From NCBI GenBank assembly GCA_013122435.1, contig WYDT01000002.1, forward strand, positions 434,001-498,000: a stretch of DNA of 64,000 nucleotides. The letters are read 5' to 3'. Positions 26,742 to 36,090 of this stretch are shown here, in pieces; the stretch's first letter is position 1; every line of letters begins with the position of its first letter. Origin of the DNA: Chloroflexi bacterium AL-N1 (GTDB taxonomy: Bacteria > Chloroflexota > Chloroflexia > Chloroflexales > Roseiflexaceae). The position numbers were made by a program, and so were the translations under genes. Under the pieces are notes generated by a model that saw only the letters and a program-made list of their open reading frames with translations, was not told the DNA's origin and searched no databases.

Positions 26742-29414
26742 ATGCCACGCGAACTTTTGAGCGACATTGCGGTATCTACGCGAATACCTAATATGGAGCC
26801 TATTTTCACCTATCGTGTTCCACATCATTTACATGGTGCTCTTTGTGTGGGTCAATTAGTGTGGGTGCCTCTGCGAAACCAGTTCATTCAGGGTATTGTA
26901 CTTAACCTCTACACCGAAACTGATGCCCCACCGTCCTTTCGACCTGATCCTGGTGCGCCCTACGATCTTGAGACCTATACTATTCGTAATGTGGATAGTG
27001 TTGTTGATCCAGATGTTGCGTTGACCCTGGCCCAGATTCGCGTGGCACGCTGGCTGAGTGAGTATTATCGCTTTTCGTTTTATGAGGCCCTCGCACTCAT
27101 GTTGCCCCCTGGTGTCTCGCAAGAAATGGAGACGGTCTGGCGTGCATCTCCATCAGGTATGACTGTTGATCTGGGTTCACTTCCTGAGCGTGAACGTTCG
27201 GTGCTCTACTTTTTGCGTCAACAAGGTGAAACACTCGAACGAGAGCTACGCAAGAGTCTTCGTGGACGTGACTCAGAATTGAGGGGCTTGTATAACTCAC
27301 TGCAGGAACGTGGCTTTGTGGTGCGTGGTGTGGTGGTCAAACGACCCAAAACACGACCACGGATTGAGCGTTTTGTGCGTGTTCAGATACCCCATGACCA
27401 ATTGACAGCTGCGATGCTAACCTTGGAACGTGCCCCCAGACAAAAAGCGGTCCTGGCTTTCTTACAATCGCAGTTGGAGTCTGCTGACGCTCCTGTGTCT
27501 ATGGATGTTGATGCACACACTGAACTGCTTATCCCACTCTCCACCGTATATGCCGCTACAGGGGCTACCATCCAGGCAATACGTGCTCTGGAACGCAAAG
27601 ATATGCTTGACATTCTGAGTCGTGAGGTACGGCGCGACCCGCTAGCAGGTGATTATGTGCCGCCTGACATACCACCACCACTCACTCGTGCACAAGAACG
27701 GATCTGGCAGCAGATTGCCCATGCGCTGGAACAGGGCAATCGAGAGCGATCTCCCGACACGTTGCCATCGGGTGACACCTCAGCGCAATTTCTCCTGCAC
27801 GGTGTGACAGGCAGTGGCAAGACCGAACTCTATCTCCGTGCCATTGGGTGGGTTTTACGACATGGGCAGCAGGCGTTAGTTCTGGTACCTGAAATTGCGC
27901 TGACGGCTCAACTGGTGCGTCGTTTTGCTGCCCGTTTTCCTGGCCAGTTGGCCGTGTTGCATAGTAATTTGTCATTGGGAGAGCGCTACGATGAATGGCG
28001 GCGATTGCGGCATGGTGAGGCAATGATTGCGATTGGGTCGCGGTCAGCCGCTTTTGCACCGCTTCCGAATTTGGGATTGATTATCGTCGACGAAGAACAC
28101 GAGTCATCGTATAAACATGATAGTAGCCCACGCTACCATGCACGTGATGTGGCACGTAAACTGGCGGCGTATACCGGCAGTGTCATCATTCTAGGGAGTG
28201 CGACCCCTTCTGTTGAGAGTTACCATGCGACAGAAATCGATAACCTTACGCTGCTTTCACTCACAGAACGCGTTGGTATGACTTATGATGCACGTGGATT
28301 GCCAGCCTCAAAAGCACTCCCCCTACCTCCTGTCCGTATCATTGATATGCGCCACGAACTACAGGACGGTAATCGTTCGATATTTAGCAGAGCGCTACAG
28401 GATGCTCTTCAGCAAGTGCTGGATCGACAAGAGCAGACCATCCTGTTTCTCAATCGACGTGGTGCTGCCGCATTTGTTATGTGCCGTGATTGTGGGCATG
28501 TGGTGACCTGTGCTAATTGTTCGTCGCCACTAACACCGCACTATGCCGAATTTCCCGAAGATGCCCCAACATCATCACGTGAACAGCGATCAAACAGTCG
28601 CCCAGATGATGCTTATTCGGTGCTTATCTGCCATGGATGCAACCATCAGGAAATGATGCCGCTCTATTGTCCACAATGTTTGAGTCCTCGTATCAGGTCA
28701 TTTGGTATTGGCACACAACGGGTGGTTGAGGAGATTGAAAAGCTTTTCCCCGGTGTGCGTGCACTACGCTGGGATCGTGACACAGTTAGTCAGAAGGGTG
28801 CTCATACACGCATGCTGGATTATTTTCTCAACCATGAAGCTGATGTGCTGGTCGGTACCCAGATGATAGCAAAAGGTCTTGATTTACCGCTGGTTTCGCT
28901 GGTAGGTGTGGTGGCTGCCGACACAGGTTTGTACTTGCCAGACTTTCGTGCTGGTGAACGGACGTTTCAGTTGCTGACGCAGGTGGCCGGTCGCGCCGGA
29001 AGACGGGGGGACAATGCACAAGTAATCATCCAAACCTACTCTCCCGATCACTATGCATTGCGTACGGCTCAGGAGCACGATTACCATCGATTTTATACAG
29101 AGGAAATTGCCTTTCGCAAGCATACGCGATACCCACCATACAGCCGATTAATCCGGTTAATCTACACCAGTGGTAGTGATGAACAGAGTCAACGTGCGGC
29201 GATGGAATTAGTGGTAATGCTCGAAGCTCGTGCAATAGCGCTCAATCTTGATGATTGGGGAATTATTGGCCCGGCACCAGCCTTCTTTCACAAACAACGT
29301 AACCGTTATCGCTGGCATATTCTGTTGCGCGCCGTCGATCCTACAGCGTGGTTGGAAACACTCCAACTGCCACCTGGATGGGTCATCGATGTTGATCCTG
29401 TGCATGTGCTATAG
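26742..29414 (+). CDS. priA: Primosomal replication-restart helicase PriA
   Basis: A superfamily-2 helicase (890 residues) that reloads replication forks. Visible parts: N-terminal 3'-DNA-binding domain (ISTRIPNMEPIFTYRVP-like start), Walker A GVTGSGKTELYLRAI, DEEH box LIIVDEEHESSYKHDSSPRYHARDVA, the zinc-binding cysteines CRDCGHVVTCANC ... CHGCNHQEMMPLYCPQC, and QVAGRAGRRGDNAQVIIQTYSP. An insert of ~20 residues separates the two zinc clusters. The frame is open to TTG at 26685, but that stretch contains the promoter, so ATG 26742 is preferred even though no ribosome site precedes it. Confidence 0.93.
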   Translation: MPRELLSDIAVSTRIPNMEPIFTYRVPHHLHGALCVGQLVWVPLRNQFIQGIVLNLYTETDAPPSFRPDPGAPYDLETYTIRNVDSVVDPDVALTLAQIRVARWLSEYYRFSFYEALALMLPPGVSQEMETVWRASPSGMTVDLGSLPERERSVLYFLRQQGETLERELRKSLRGRDSELRGLYNSLQERGFVVRGVVVKRPKTRPRIERFVRVQIPHDQLTAAMLTLERAPRQKAVLAFLQSQLESADAPVSMDVDAHTELLIPLSTVYAATGATIQAIRALERKDMLDILSREVRRDPLAGDYVPPDIPPPLTRAQERIWQQIAHALEQGNRERSPDTLPSGDTSAQFLLHGVTGSGKTELYLRAIGWVLRHGQQALVLVPEIALTAQLVRRFAARFPGQLAVLHSNLSLGERYDEWRRLRHGEAMIAIGSRSAAFAPLPNLGLIIVDEEHESSYKHDSSPRYHARDVARKLAAYTGSVIILGSATPSVESYHATEIDNLTLLSLTERVGMTYDARGLPASKALPLPPVRIIDMRHELQDGNRSIFSRALQDALQQVLDRQEQTILFLNRRGAAAFVMCRDCGHVVTCANCSSPLTPHYAEFPEDAPTSSREQRSNSRPDDAYSVLICHGCNHQEMMPLYCPQCLSPRIRSFGIGTQRVVEEIEKLFPGVRALRWDRDTVSQKGAHTRMLDYFLNHEADVLVGTQMIAKGLDLPLVSLVGVVAADTGLYLPDFRAGERTFQLLTQVAGRAGRRGDNAQVIIQTYSPDHYALRTAQEHDYHRFYTEEIAFRKHTRYPPYSRLIRLIYTSGSDEQSQRAAMELVVMLEARAIALNLDDWGIIGPAPAFFHKQRNRYRWHILLRAVDPTAWLETLQLPPGWVIDVDPVHVL

Positions 29415-29423
29415 TCGCTAGGT

Positions 29424-30485
29424 TTAGCGCCCCCAGGAAAGCCCAGAGTCTGGGTCAATCGCCATTTCAGTAGTGAGTTGGCGTGCCTCGCCAGCGCTTA
29501 GGTTTCCCCCCTCAATCGTCAGATCTACTATCCACAGATCGAAATGGGTACTTCCTGGAGCGATAGCAAGAAAGGCCAGAGCCGAGTTATCGGGCGCAAA
29601 TGCTGGTGCCCGTGTGATACCCAGGGTGGTTATTTGGATGGGAGCACCACCTGTGGCCGGGATGACAGAGATGTCGGTACCGTTATTGGTGCGTGTAGTG
29701 AAAGCCAGCCAGTTACCATCTGCTGAAAAGACCGGATCGTAGCTTTGTTCTGGCACACCGGCTACACGCTCAGTTGCTCCGGTCTCGGTAACATACTGAA
29801 AAAGTGCAGGTGGTTCTTCAAACAGCGAACTATAGGCAAAAACCACTGTTCCATCCTGTGCGTAGGCTATGCGACCAATGTGTCCGGCTTCAGGTGCATA
29901 AAGTTGTGTGCGGGTGCTGCCAACTGTTGCGGGAGTGACAAACAGTGAGAGATTGTAATCCGATGCTGGTGAGCCAAATGGTGGGCCATATTGCGAGGCA
30001 AAGGCAATCTCTGTCCCATCGGGAGAAAAAGTTGGGTAGAATGCCCACAATGTATCGTAAATACGTTCAAAACTGCCTAACCCATAGTTAGAGCCATGGT
30101 TGGTCAGTTGAAGCAGCTCGCTTCCGTCTGCTGATAAGAGTACAAGGTTGCTGAAGCTTTGCTCACGTTGAATAGCCGCAATGGATGTGCCGTCTGGTGA
30201 CCATGTGGGATGGGCCAGATTGCCCTGCTCAGTGAGTTGGCGTCCGGTCGTTTCTTGCCACACCCACAAATCACCTGCTTGTGCGAAGAGCAGGCGGCCA
30301 GGAAGTTGTTCACCATCAACTTCCTGTGGCGCATTGTCTGATTGTTGTCCGGGTACTGCCCCAATGGGAGCAAGATCGCTTGTGGGATCAGTGGATGACG
30401 TGGATGAGCTACACATCGCTATCATAAGTGCCACAAGCAAGAGCAAGAGCGTGTGTAGGACATAGTGTTGTTGTTTTTCCACCAT
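29424..30485 (-). CDS. TolB-like beta-propeller lipoprotein
   Basis: 353 residues. A signal peptide with lipobox (LLVALMIAMC, Cys ~25) indicates a lipid-anchored extracytoplasmic protein. The rest is a WD40-like/TolB-type propeller with repeats such as HPTWSPDGTSIAAI, YPTFSPDGTEIAFAS, DPVFSADGNWLAFT and APAFAPDNSALAFL. Such proteins scaffold protein contacts; no enzymatic motif is seen. It converges on priA with 9 bases between them. Upstream genes on the same strand (lipid kinase, regulator, maf) may share a transcript. Confidence 0.85.
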   Translation of the reverse strand: MVEKQQHYVLHTLLLLLVALMIAMCSSSTSSTDPTSDLAPIGAVPGQQSDNAPQEVDGEQLPGRLLFAQAGDLWVWQETTGRQLTEQGNLAHPTWSPDGTSIAAIQREQSFSNLVLLSADGSELLQLTNHGSNYGLGSFERIYDTLWAFYPTFSPDGTEIAFASQYGPPFGSPASDYNLSLFVTPATVGSTRTQLYAPEAGHIGRIAYAQDGTVVFAYSSLFEEPPALFQYVTETGATERVAGVPEQSYDPVFSADGNWLAFTTRTNNGTDISVIPATGGAPIQITTLGITRAPAFAPDNSALAFLAIAPGSTHFDLWIVDLTIEGGNLSAGEARQLTTEMAIDPDSGLSWGR

Positions 30486-30526
30486 AGGATCAATTACTGC
30501 TCAATGATCTGTCGATGATCTCGCGA

Positions 30527-31561
30527 TTAGCGTTTTGGCATAGGGTGTTCTTGGTTGTCGATATGTTCGCGCGACCTGCGCTGACGCCAACGTCTTAACG
30601 AACCAAAGAAACGCCGCCATGAACGCTGTGATGGTGGTGTTTCGGTACGCAATAGATCTTCTGGCAATGTCTCGGGCATCACCGCGCGCAATGCACCGGG
30701 TATGGCTTCAAAAGACATAGGTGTATGACCAATATAATCACCATCAACCTGCACTGGCAATGGCCTGCTGGAACGAATTTCGACCTGTTGTGCACGGTGA
30801 TACTCTACCTCAGAATCGAGATGGTACCGTCGTGTGATAATCGAAAGTAACCGTGAGGGTGCACCACGTAAACTTTTGCCTTTGATAACACACACATCAA
30901 GTAAGCCATCGTTGATGGTCGCACGCACGGTTAGTTTGACAAACCCACCATACAGACGGCTGTTTCCAACGACGACCATCAGGATGCGTCCGTGGATCGG
31001 CTTTCCATCCACAATAACATGGGTCCGCACTCCCTGAAAGCGCCACGCGAGTTGTATGGCACGCAGGGCGTAGGCAAACACTCCCAGCAGTCGTTTCTCC
31101 TTCGATCTGACCTCAGCTGTGACAGCTGCGTCAAACCCAACTCCAGCCATTAGCAGAAAGTACCGCTCATTGGCACGGCCTAGATCCACCTGACGGATCT
31201 GACCATGGAGAATAGCTTTAGCAGCGGCTCGTGGTTCGAGAGGTATGCCTAGCTCACGCGCCCATATATTGACTGTCCCAATAGGAAGAACTGCCAGAGC
31301 GGCCTGTGTTCCAGCTAAACCATTGATCACTTCGTTGACGGTACCATCACCACCAGCAGCGACGATGATCTCATAGCCACGATTGGCAGCGGCCTTCGCA
31401 ATATGGGTGCCATGGCCAGGGGCCGTGGTTGGTTGGAGATCGACATGCCAGCCGTGCGATCGCCAGAATGCACAGGCGTCGTGGAGATTGCGTTTTAGAT
31501 TGCTACGCTGTCCTGCAGCAGGATTGTAGATGACCAGTGCATGTGTTTGTGTCTCACTCAC
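30527..31561 (-). CDS. Diacylglycerol/lipid kinase family protein (DagK/YegS type)
   Basis: 344 residues with the lipid-kinase catalytic pattern: NPAAGQRSNLKR near the start, VAAGGDGTVNEVINGL as the glycine-rich ATP loop, LPIGTVNIWARELGIPL, and RANERYFLLMAGVGFDA. It likely phosphorylates a membrane lipid such as diacylglycerol. The C-terminal ~45 residues are basic (FFGSLRRWRQRRSREH), which could bind the membrane surface. It overlaps the response-regulator gene by 4 bases (ATGA), so they are translationally coupled. Confidence 0.9.
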   Translation of the reverse strand: MSETQTHALVIYNPAAGQRSNLKRNLHDACAFWRSHGWHVDLQPTTAPGHGTHIAKAAANRGYEIIVAAGGDGTVNEVINGLAGTQAALAVLPIGTVNIWARELGIPLEPRAAAKAILHGQIRQVDLGRANERYFLLMAGVGFDAAVTAEVRSKEKRLLGVFAYALRAIQLAWRFQGVRTHVIVDGKPIHGRILMVVVGNSRLYGGFVKLTVRATINDGLLDVCVIKGKSLRGAPSRLLSIITRRYHLDSEVEYHRAQQVEIRSSRPLPVQVDGDYIGHTPMSFEAIPGALRAVMPETLPEDLLRTETPPSQRSWRRFFGSLRRWRQRRSREHIDNQEHPMPKR

Positions 31562-32325
31562 TCGTTATCATCCTCAACAGGTGCAATTTCACCAGGTAAA
31601 CTTCCCTTAATCTCATCAGGTGTCTCGATCCACCCGCGACGCAGTGCATACAACACTGCCTGTGTGCGATCATTCAATGATAGTTTGCGGAGAATCGATG
31701 AAATGTGATTCTTGACGGTCTGTGTGCTAATACCAAGGGCATCAGCAATGTCTTTGTTGCTGCCACCTGTGGCAATGCGTTCTAAAACCTCAATCTCACG
31801 ATCACTCAATGGTGTCAGGACCGATTCATCAAAGTCAGTGGGCGTCAGCAGATCCGTTGGAAGGCTCCGAAATTGGGCGAGCAGTCGGCTGGCAACCTTG
31901 GGTTCTTTGAAGACCACATCGTTGATGACATATTCGCCACGTGCGACCCGTCGTAATACCTCCGCGAGATCGCGAGGGTTGATGTCTTTGGAACGATAAT
32001 CGGCAGCACCTGCTTTGAGGGCATTGAAAGCGTACTCATCACTCTCATGGATACTAAGCATTACGACACCAAGAGACGGATACTGGTGTCGTAGTTGGCG
32101 TGTCAATTCTACCCCATCTATACCGGGGAGATTTAAGTCAGCCAGTACCACATTGGGTTCCTGATTCGGCAATGCGTCATTCATCCACTCAAGGGCTTCT
32201 TCGCCACTTGACGCCTCAGCCACCACAGTAATATCATCAAAGGCATCGAGTGCCCAGCGGACACCCTGACGGAATAACGGATGATCATCCACAATGAGCA
32301 GCTTTACGGAAGTGTTGGGGGGCAT
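31558..32325 (-). CDS. NarL/LuxR-family response regulator
   Basis: 255 residues: a receiver domain (LLIVDDHPLFRQGVRWAL; phospho-acceptor Asp in VVLADLNLPG; conserved Lys in DYRSKDINPRD) and a C-terminal LuxR helix-turn-helix (LSDREIEVLERIATGGSNKDIADALGISTQTVKNHISSIL). A DNA-binding transcription regulator whose cognate kinase is not adjacent. It overlaps maf by 22 bases upstream and the lipid-kinase gene downstream. Confidence 0.92.
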   Translation of the reverse strand: MPPNTSVKLLIVDDHPLFRQGVRWALDAFDDITVVAEASSGEEALEWMNDALPNQEPNVVLADLNLPGIDGVELTRQLRHQYPSLGVVMLSIHESDEYAFNALKAGAADYRSKDINPRDLAEVLRRVARGEYVINDVVFKEPKVASRLLAQFRSLPTDLLTPTDFDESVLTPLSDREIEVLERIATGGSNKDIADALGISTQTVKNHISSILRKLSLNDRTQAVLYALRRGWIETPDEIKGSLPGEIAPVEDDNE

Positions 32326-33020
32326 GGTAGCGGCTCCTTTCCTTGGGCGCTCAACCAGTGTTGGTAGGCATCGGATGGGTCAACCAGATTTGGAATACCT
32401 GCAAAAGCAAGCAACTGATGCACCGTTGTTAATGGTAAACCAACTACATTTGTGTAACTTCCGGTCACAGATTGCACAAGTTGACCACCAAGTCCCTGAA
32501 TACCATAGGCGCCAGCTTTGTCCAATGGTTCGCCTGTATTGACATAATCTTCAATCACCGTACGAGACAATGGTGCAATGGTTACCTCGCTGGCCACGAC
32601 ATCAAACCATGTCTGTTGTTGTACGCTTACGACTACGATGCCTGTATAGACGGTGTGTGTTTGACCAGACAAACGTTGTAACATAGAACAAGCATCGTCA
32701 GGTGTGGTGGGTTTGTTAAGAACTAGCCCATCTAATACAACAATTGTATCAGCCCCGATGATAACACTATCAGGGGTTTCTGTGCAAGCGATACGTACTT
32801 TATACCACGCAGTGAGGGAGGGATGATCTGTCAGAGGTACGTTTGCCTGTGGTAATGAACGTATTACCGATGCGGGTGCTGCATCCTGCCATTGCTCTTC
32901 AGCATTTGTGACCACAATACGAAAAGACGGGGTGAGATAGCGTAGCAGTTCACGGCGACGGGGAGATGCAGATGCTAACACAAGTGGTGGTGGTTGGGTT
33001 GACATAAGTATGCTACTCAT
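32304..33020 (-). CDS. maf: Maf-family nucleoside triphosphate pyrophosphatase
   Basis: A house-cleaning enzyme that hydrolyses non-canonical NTPs. The signature LVLASASPRRRELLRYL opens the domain; IIGADTIVVLDG, LNKPTTPDDACSMLQRLSGQTHTVYTG, EPLDKAGAYGIQG and VTGSYTNVVGLPL follow in the family order. At 238 residues it is slightly longer than usual, with ~20 extra residues at the end overlapping the next gene. Either the ATG at 33020 or that at 33005 (MSTQPPPLVLASASP) could be the start; neither has a clear ribosome site. Confidence 0.9.
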   Translation of the reverse strand: MSSILMSTQPPPLVLASASPRRRELLRYLTPSFRIVVTNAEEQWQDAAPASVIRSLPQANVPLTDHPSLTAWYKVRIACTETPDSVIIGADTIVVLDGLVLNKPTTPDDACSMLQRLSGQTHTVYTGIVVVSVQQQTWFDVVASEVTIAPLSRTVIEDYVNTGEPLDKAGAYGIQGLGGQLVQSVTGSYTNVVGLPLTTVHQLLAFAGIPNLVDPSDAYQHWLSAQGKEPLPCPPTLP

Positions 33021-33155
33021 TATATGTTGCGAAAATGACTTCGGGAGGCAAGTACATAGGTACTGCCTCCCATTCCAATTGCTGCTAACTGTTTCATTCT
33101 ATTCTATGCGAGCAGAATGAGATAAGCTACACCTCATTGTGCAGCTCGAGGAAAA

Positions 33156-33362
33156 TTAGTTGTGGTTGAGAGCTGGCCGTTCGGTAACTGGCTCATTAAT
33201 GTAAAGATTTCCTTTGTGGATTTTAATATTAAAGCCACATTCTGGATTAGTACATACCCAAGCTTTGTAGGTAATGGATGCGCCCTCCGTTCCATAATCC
33301 GACAACGGTAATAAATTCCCCTCATTACACTTCCTACAGATAGGCCATTGTCCGTTTTCCAT
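33156..33362 (-). CDS. Small zinc-ribbon-like protein
   Basis: 68 residues with two cysteine pairs, CRKC and CTNPEC, spaced as in a treble-clef or zinc-ribbon fold, and a short acidic C-terminus. No closer family was recognised. GAGGAG about 10 bases upstream of the ATG supports a real gene. It is preceded on its strand by a hairpin and a long AT-rich palindrome (33475-33524). Possible roles are RNA or DNA binding; this is a guess from the fold. Confidence 0.6.
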   Translation of the reverse strand: MENGQWPICRKCNEGNLLPLSDYGTEGASITYKAWVCTNPECGFNIKIHKGNLYINEPVTERPALNHN

Positions 33363-33474
33363 GGACCTGAACTCCTCTTGGCTCCACCACGCCCAGGTAC
33401 AACATTACATATATACCTTTGCATGTAGGGAAACGTACCCTATGCACTGTGCGTGATCAAACTGATTACCGATA

Positions 33475-33502
33475 CAAATATTGTATTGCAATACAATATT
33501 TG
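33475..33502. promoter_or_regulatory. Perfect 28-bp AT-rich palindrome
   Basis: Two perfect 14-base arms (left arm CAAATATTGTATTG) meet without a spacer, between purN and the zinc-ribbon gene. Perfect spacerless dyads of this size are usually operators for dimeric regulators; it would be well placed to control the zinc-ribbon gene. Confidence 0.5.
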
Positions 33503-33503
33503 C

Positions 33504-33524
33504 CCATACGCCCTCTGCGTATGG
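33504..33524 (-). terminator. Hairpin downstream of purN
   Basis: CCATACG (33504-33510) pairs with CGTATGG (33518-33524) around a 7-base loop, one base from the palindrome and 40 bases past the purN stop. No T-run follows on the minus strand, so termination is uncertain. Confidence 0.35.
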
Positions 33525-33563
33525 TTGCTCTTATACTGCAAGGAATGTGCCACCAATATAAAC

Positions 33564-34220
33564 TTATATATGAGAATTTTGTGTGAGTTGTTTAATGACT
33601 TCCACAATTAAGCGACGTTCTTCGATCTTGATACGTTCGTGTAGGGTTGTTTCGGTATCTTCTGGCACTATGGGTACCTCAGCGCGGGCCAGTACCGGAC
33701 CAGCATCCACGATTGGCGTAACGCGGTGCACTGTGCATCCCGTTATTGGTAATTGTTGTGCTAATGCATCCTGTACCACATGAGCACCGCGCAGTGTTGG
33801 TATAACTGCTCCTGTACTGGTAGTGAAGGTATCGCTGCTATCATCTGGCAGCAGCGCAGGATGCTGATTAATAATATCTGCTGTACATCCGCTTAAAAAT
33901 GTAGACGATAGCACGCGCATAAAGCCAGATAGTACAATCACATCTGGTGCGAAAGCGTTGGTCACGGTAAGTAACCGTTGCTCCCAGTCGGCGCGTATGG
34001 AAGCTCGTACTGCTGGTAAACGATCAACACTGCGGGGCAGTGGCACATAGGCCGATGGGATGTGGGAATTGAGGGCGCGCTGCAACCCGTACGCATCGGC
34101 CCGATCACTCACCACCAGGCTGATCTCAGCCTGAAATACTCCCGACTGTTGGGCCTCGATCAGTGCCTGTAAATTGGAACCACTTCCAGAAATAAAGACC
34201 ACTATCGAATAGACACTCAT
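33564..34220 (-). CDS. purN: Phosphoribosylglycinamide formyltransferase
   Basis: Third step of purine synthesis: formylation of GAR with 10-formyl-THF. The 218-residue protein begins VVFISGSGSNLQALIEAQ (phosphate-binding loop), has LSGFMRVLSSTFL and INQHPALLPDDSSDTF where the catalytic Asn and His lie (INxHPxLLP), and PITGCTVHRVTPIVDAGPVLARAEVPI with the catalytic-region Asp. The GAR-binding loop sequence after HPALLP is slightly unusual (DDSSDTFTTST). It overlaps purD by 4 bases. Confidence 0.93.
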   Translation of the reverse strand: MSVYSIVVFISGSGSNLQALIEAQQSGVFQAEISLVVSDRADAYGLQRALNSHIPSAYVPLPRSVDRLPAVRASIRADWEQRLLTVTNAFAPDVIVLSGFMRVLSSTFLSGCTADIINQHPALLPDDSSDTFTTSTGAVIPTLRGAHVVQDALAQQLPITGCTVHRVTPIVDAGPVLARAEVPIVPEDTETTLHERIKIEERRLIVEVIKQLTQNSHI

Positions 34221-35467
34221 GCAACACCACGTCCAATATCACGTCGATAATGCATACCGTCAAAGTGGATGGCTTCAATTCCACCGTATACCTGATCAAG
34301 CGCTGTGCGTAGTGTTTGTCCGCGGCCAACCACTGCCAGTACCCGTCCACCACTCGTGATGAGTTCTTCGTTGTGCTGTTGGGTGCCTGCGTGAAACACG
34401 AGTACATCCTGGGCGGTTGCTGTATCGATGCCGGTGATAACATCACCACGCCGCGGTGATGCAGGGTATCCGTGTGCGGCAAGCACCACACAGGCTGCGG
34501 CACCAGCGTACCAGCGTAATCTATCAGGTTGAAGTTGGCCTGTGGCACAGGCGTGTAATGCCAGCAGTAGATCTCCTTCTACCAACGGTAACAAAATCTG
34601 CGTTTCCGGGTCACCAAAGCGGGCGTTAAACTCCAGGATTTGGGGGCCTGCGTCGGTCAGAATAACACCTGCGTACAAAGCCCCTCGGAAAGGTGTACCT
34701 GCCTTAGCAAGGGCATCAACCACTGGCTGTATCAATTGCTCAACGATTTGTGATACGAGCACTGGAGGTGCATGTGGTGTTGGAACGAATGCGCCCATGC
34801 CACCTGTGTTGGGTCCTGCATCATCCTCAAGCAGCCGCTTATGATCCTGTGCTGGTGGAAAAGGCCATAAACGGGTGCCATCACACAGAGCAATCAGGGA
34901 TACTTCAGGGCCTACCAGCCGCTCTTCAAGCAAGAGTTGGTGACCAGCACTTGATTGGGCAATCTGCTCGATAGCGGCGATGGTGGTCGCCATATCTTCG
35001 GCAACAATAACGCCTTTGCCACTGGCCAGACCATCCGCTTTGACCACCCAGGGACATCCGTGACGCTGAACGAAGTCTATCGCGTCCTGTGGAGTGCCAA
35101 ACACGTGGGTCTGGGCGGTGGGTACGGCGGCCTGCTGCATAAGGTGTTTGGCAAACACTTTGCTGCTCTCGATTTGTGCGGCGGCGGCGGAAGGGCCAAA
35201 GACGGACACGGATACTTCAGCACAGGCATCGGCAAGCCCTGCCGCCAGCGGATCTTCCGGTCCGACAACGACCAGGTCGATCGCTTCGCGTTGTGCGATA
35301 TCAACCAGTGCTGCTATATCCTTGATGTCGACTGCTACATTACGACCCAGTTCAGCTGTACCGGGGTTGCCTGGCGCAATCAGTAATTGGGTGAGATGGG
35401 GTGATTGAGCCAATTTCCAGGCCAGTGCGTGTTCACGACCACCTGAACCAACCAGAAGCACTTTCAT
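34217..35467 (-). CDS. purD: Phosphoribosylamine-glycine ligase
   Basis: Second step of purine synthesis, an ATP-grasp ligase (416 residues, normal size). N-terminal MKVLLVGSGGREHALAWKLAQS, the segment VVVGPEDPLAAGLADA, ATP-grasp DGLASGKGVIVAED, and ILEFNARFGDPETQ with metal ligands are all present. It is the first gene of a purD-purN pair with a 4-base overlap. A ribosome site (GGGAG) lies upstream. Confidence 0.95.
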   Translation of the reverse strand: MKVLLVGSGGREHALAWKLAQSPHLTQLLIAPGNPGTAELGRNVAVDIKDIAALVDIAQREAIDLVVVGPEDPLAAGLADACAEVSVSVFGPSAAAAQIESSKVFAKHLMQQAAVPTAQTHVFGTPQDAIDFVQRHGCPWVVKADGLASGKGVIVAEDMATTIAAIEQIAQSSAGHQLLLEERLVGPEVSLIALCDGTRLWPFPPAQDHKRLLEDDAGPNTGGMGAFVPTPHAPPVLVSQIVEQLIQPVVDALAKAGTPFRGALYAGVILTDAGPQILEFNARFGDPETQILLPLVEGDLLLALHACATGQLQPDRLRWYAGAAACVVLAAHGYPASPRRGDVITGIDTATAQDVLVFHAGTQQHNEELITSGGRVLAVVGRGQTLRTALDQVYGGIEAIHFDGMHYRRDIGRGVA

Positions 35468-35539
35468 GGAGAAAGCTCCCTCTTTTCCGAAGATTATAGT
35501 GATACATCATTGTGCAACGGGCATTATTATACCAGCGAT

Positions 35540-35567
35540 TTGATACTCTCCCACATCGTGCTATAAT
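35540..35567 (+). promoter_or_regulatory. Promoter of the DUF123-glycosyltransferase operon
   Basis: TTGATA (35540-35545), 16-base spacer, extended -10 TGCTATAAT (35559-35567). It lies in the divergent gap between purD and the DUF123 gene. Confidence 0.65.
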
Positions 35568-35610
35568 TAGGATGTCTTTGTAAAAGAGTGGTAAATGCAG
35601 AGGTGAGTTT

Positions 35611-36090
35611 GTGAAAGGGACGTATCTTTTAGTATTACGATTAGATACCGACCTGCACGATCTGCCTATTGGTCGTTTGGGATCTTTCCATTTTGTACGT
35701 GGGTATTACCTATATGTTGGGAGTGCTTTTGGTGCAGGAGGTCTGGCAGCGCGGCTTGCATATCATCGCCAACGTGTGAAAGTCCACCCACACTGGCATA
35801 TTGACTATGTGCGACCGTATGCTGAAATGATTGAGACATGGGCGGTATATTGTGCAGTGCGATTGGAACAATTGTGGGTGGAGTCGCTCAGTGCCTTTCC
35901 CGAGGTGACTTTCCCTGTTCGCAAATTTGGCGCAAGTGATAGTACGTGCTATAGCCACTTATTGTATACATCCCAGCGTCCAGATACTGATGTACCTACC
36001 GCCGCTCTTTTGGATTGTCTGGCAATGTGTAAAGCACCACTGCCAGACCTTACGCTAGACATTTGTACCTATGACGACAGCAAACAATAG
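35611..36090 (+). CDS. GIY-YIG-like DUF123 family protein
   Basis: 159 residues matching DUF123: MKGTYLLVLRLD, FHFVRGYYLYVGSAFGAGGLAARLAYHRQ, HWHIDYVRPYAE and a late FGASDSTCYSHLLY. The family is a GIY-YIG-type nuclease-like fold sometimes fused to endonuclease III; activity is not established. The GTG start is set by GAGGTGAG directly upstream. Its last 20 bases overlap the next gene. Confidence 0.8.
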   Translation: MKGTYLLVLRLDTDLHDLPIGRLGSFHFVRGYYLYVGSAFGAGGLAARLAYHRQRVKVHPHWHIDYVRPYAEMIETWAVYCAVRLEQLWVESLSAFPEVTFPVRKFGASDSTCYSHLLYTSQRPDTDVPTAALLDCLAMCKAPLPDLTLDICTYDDSKQ

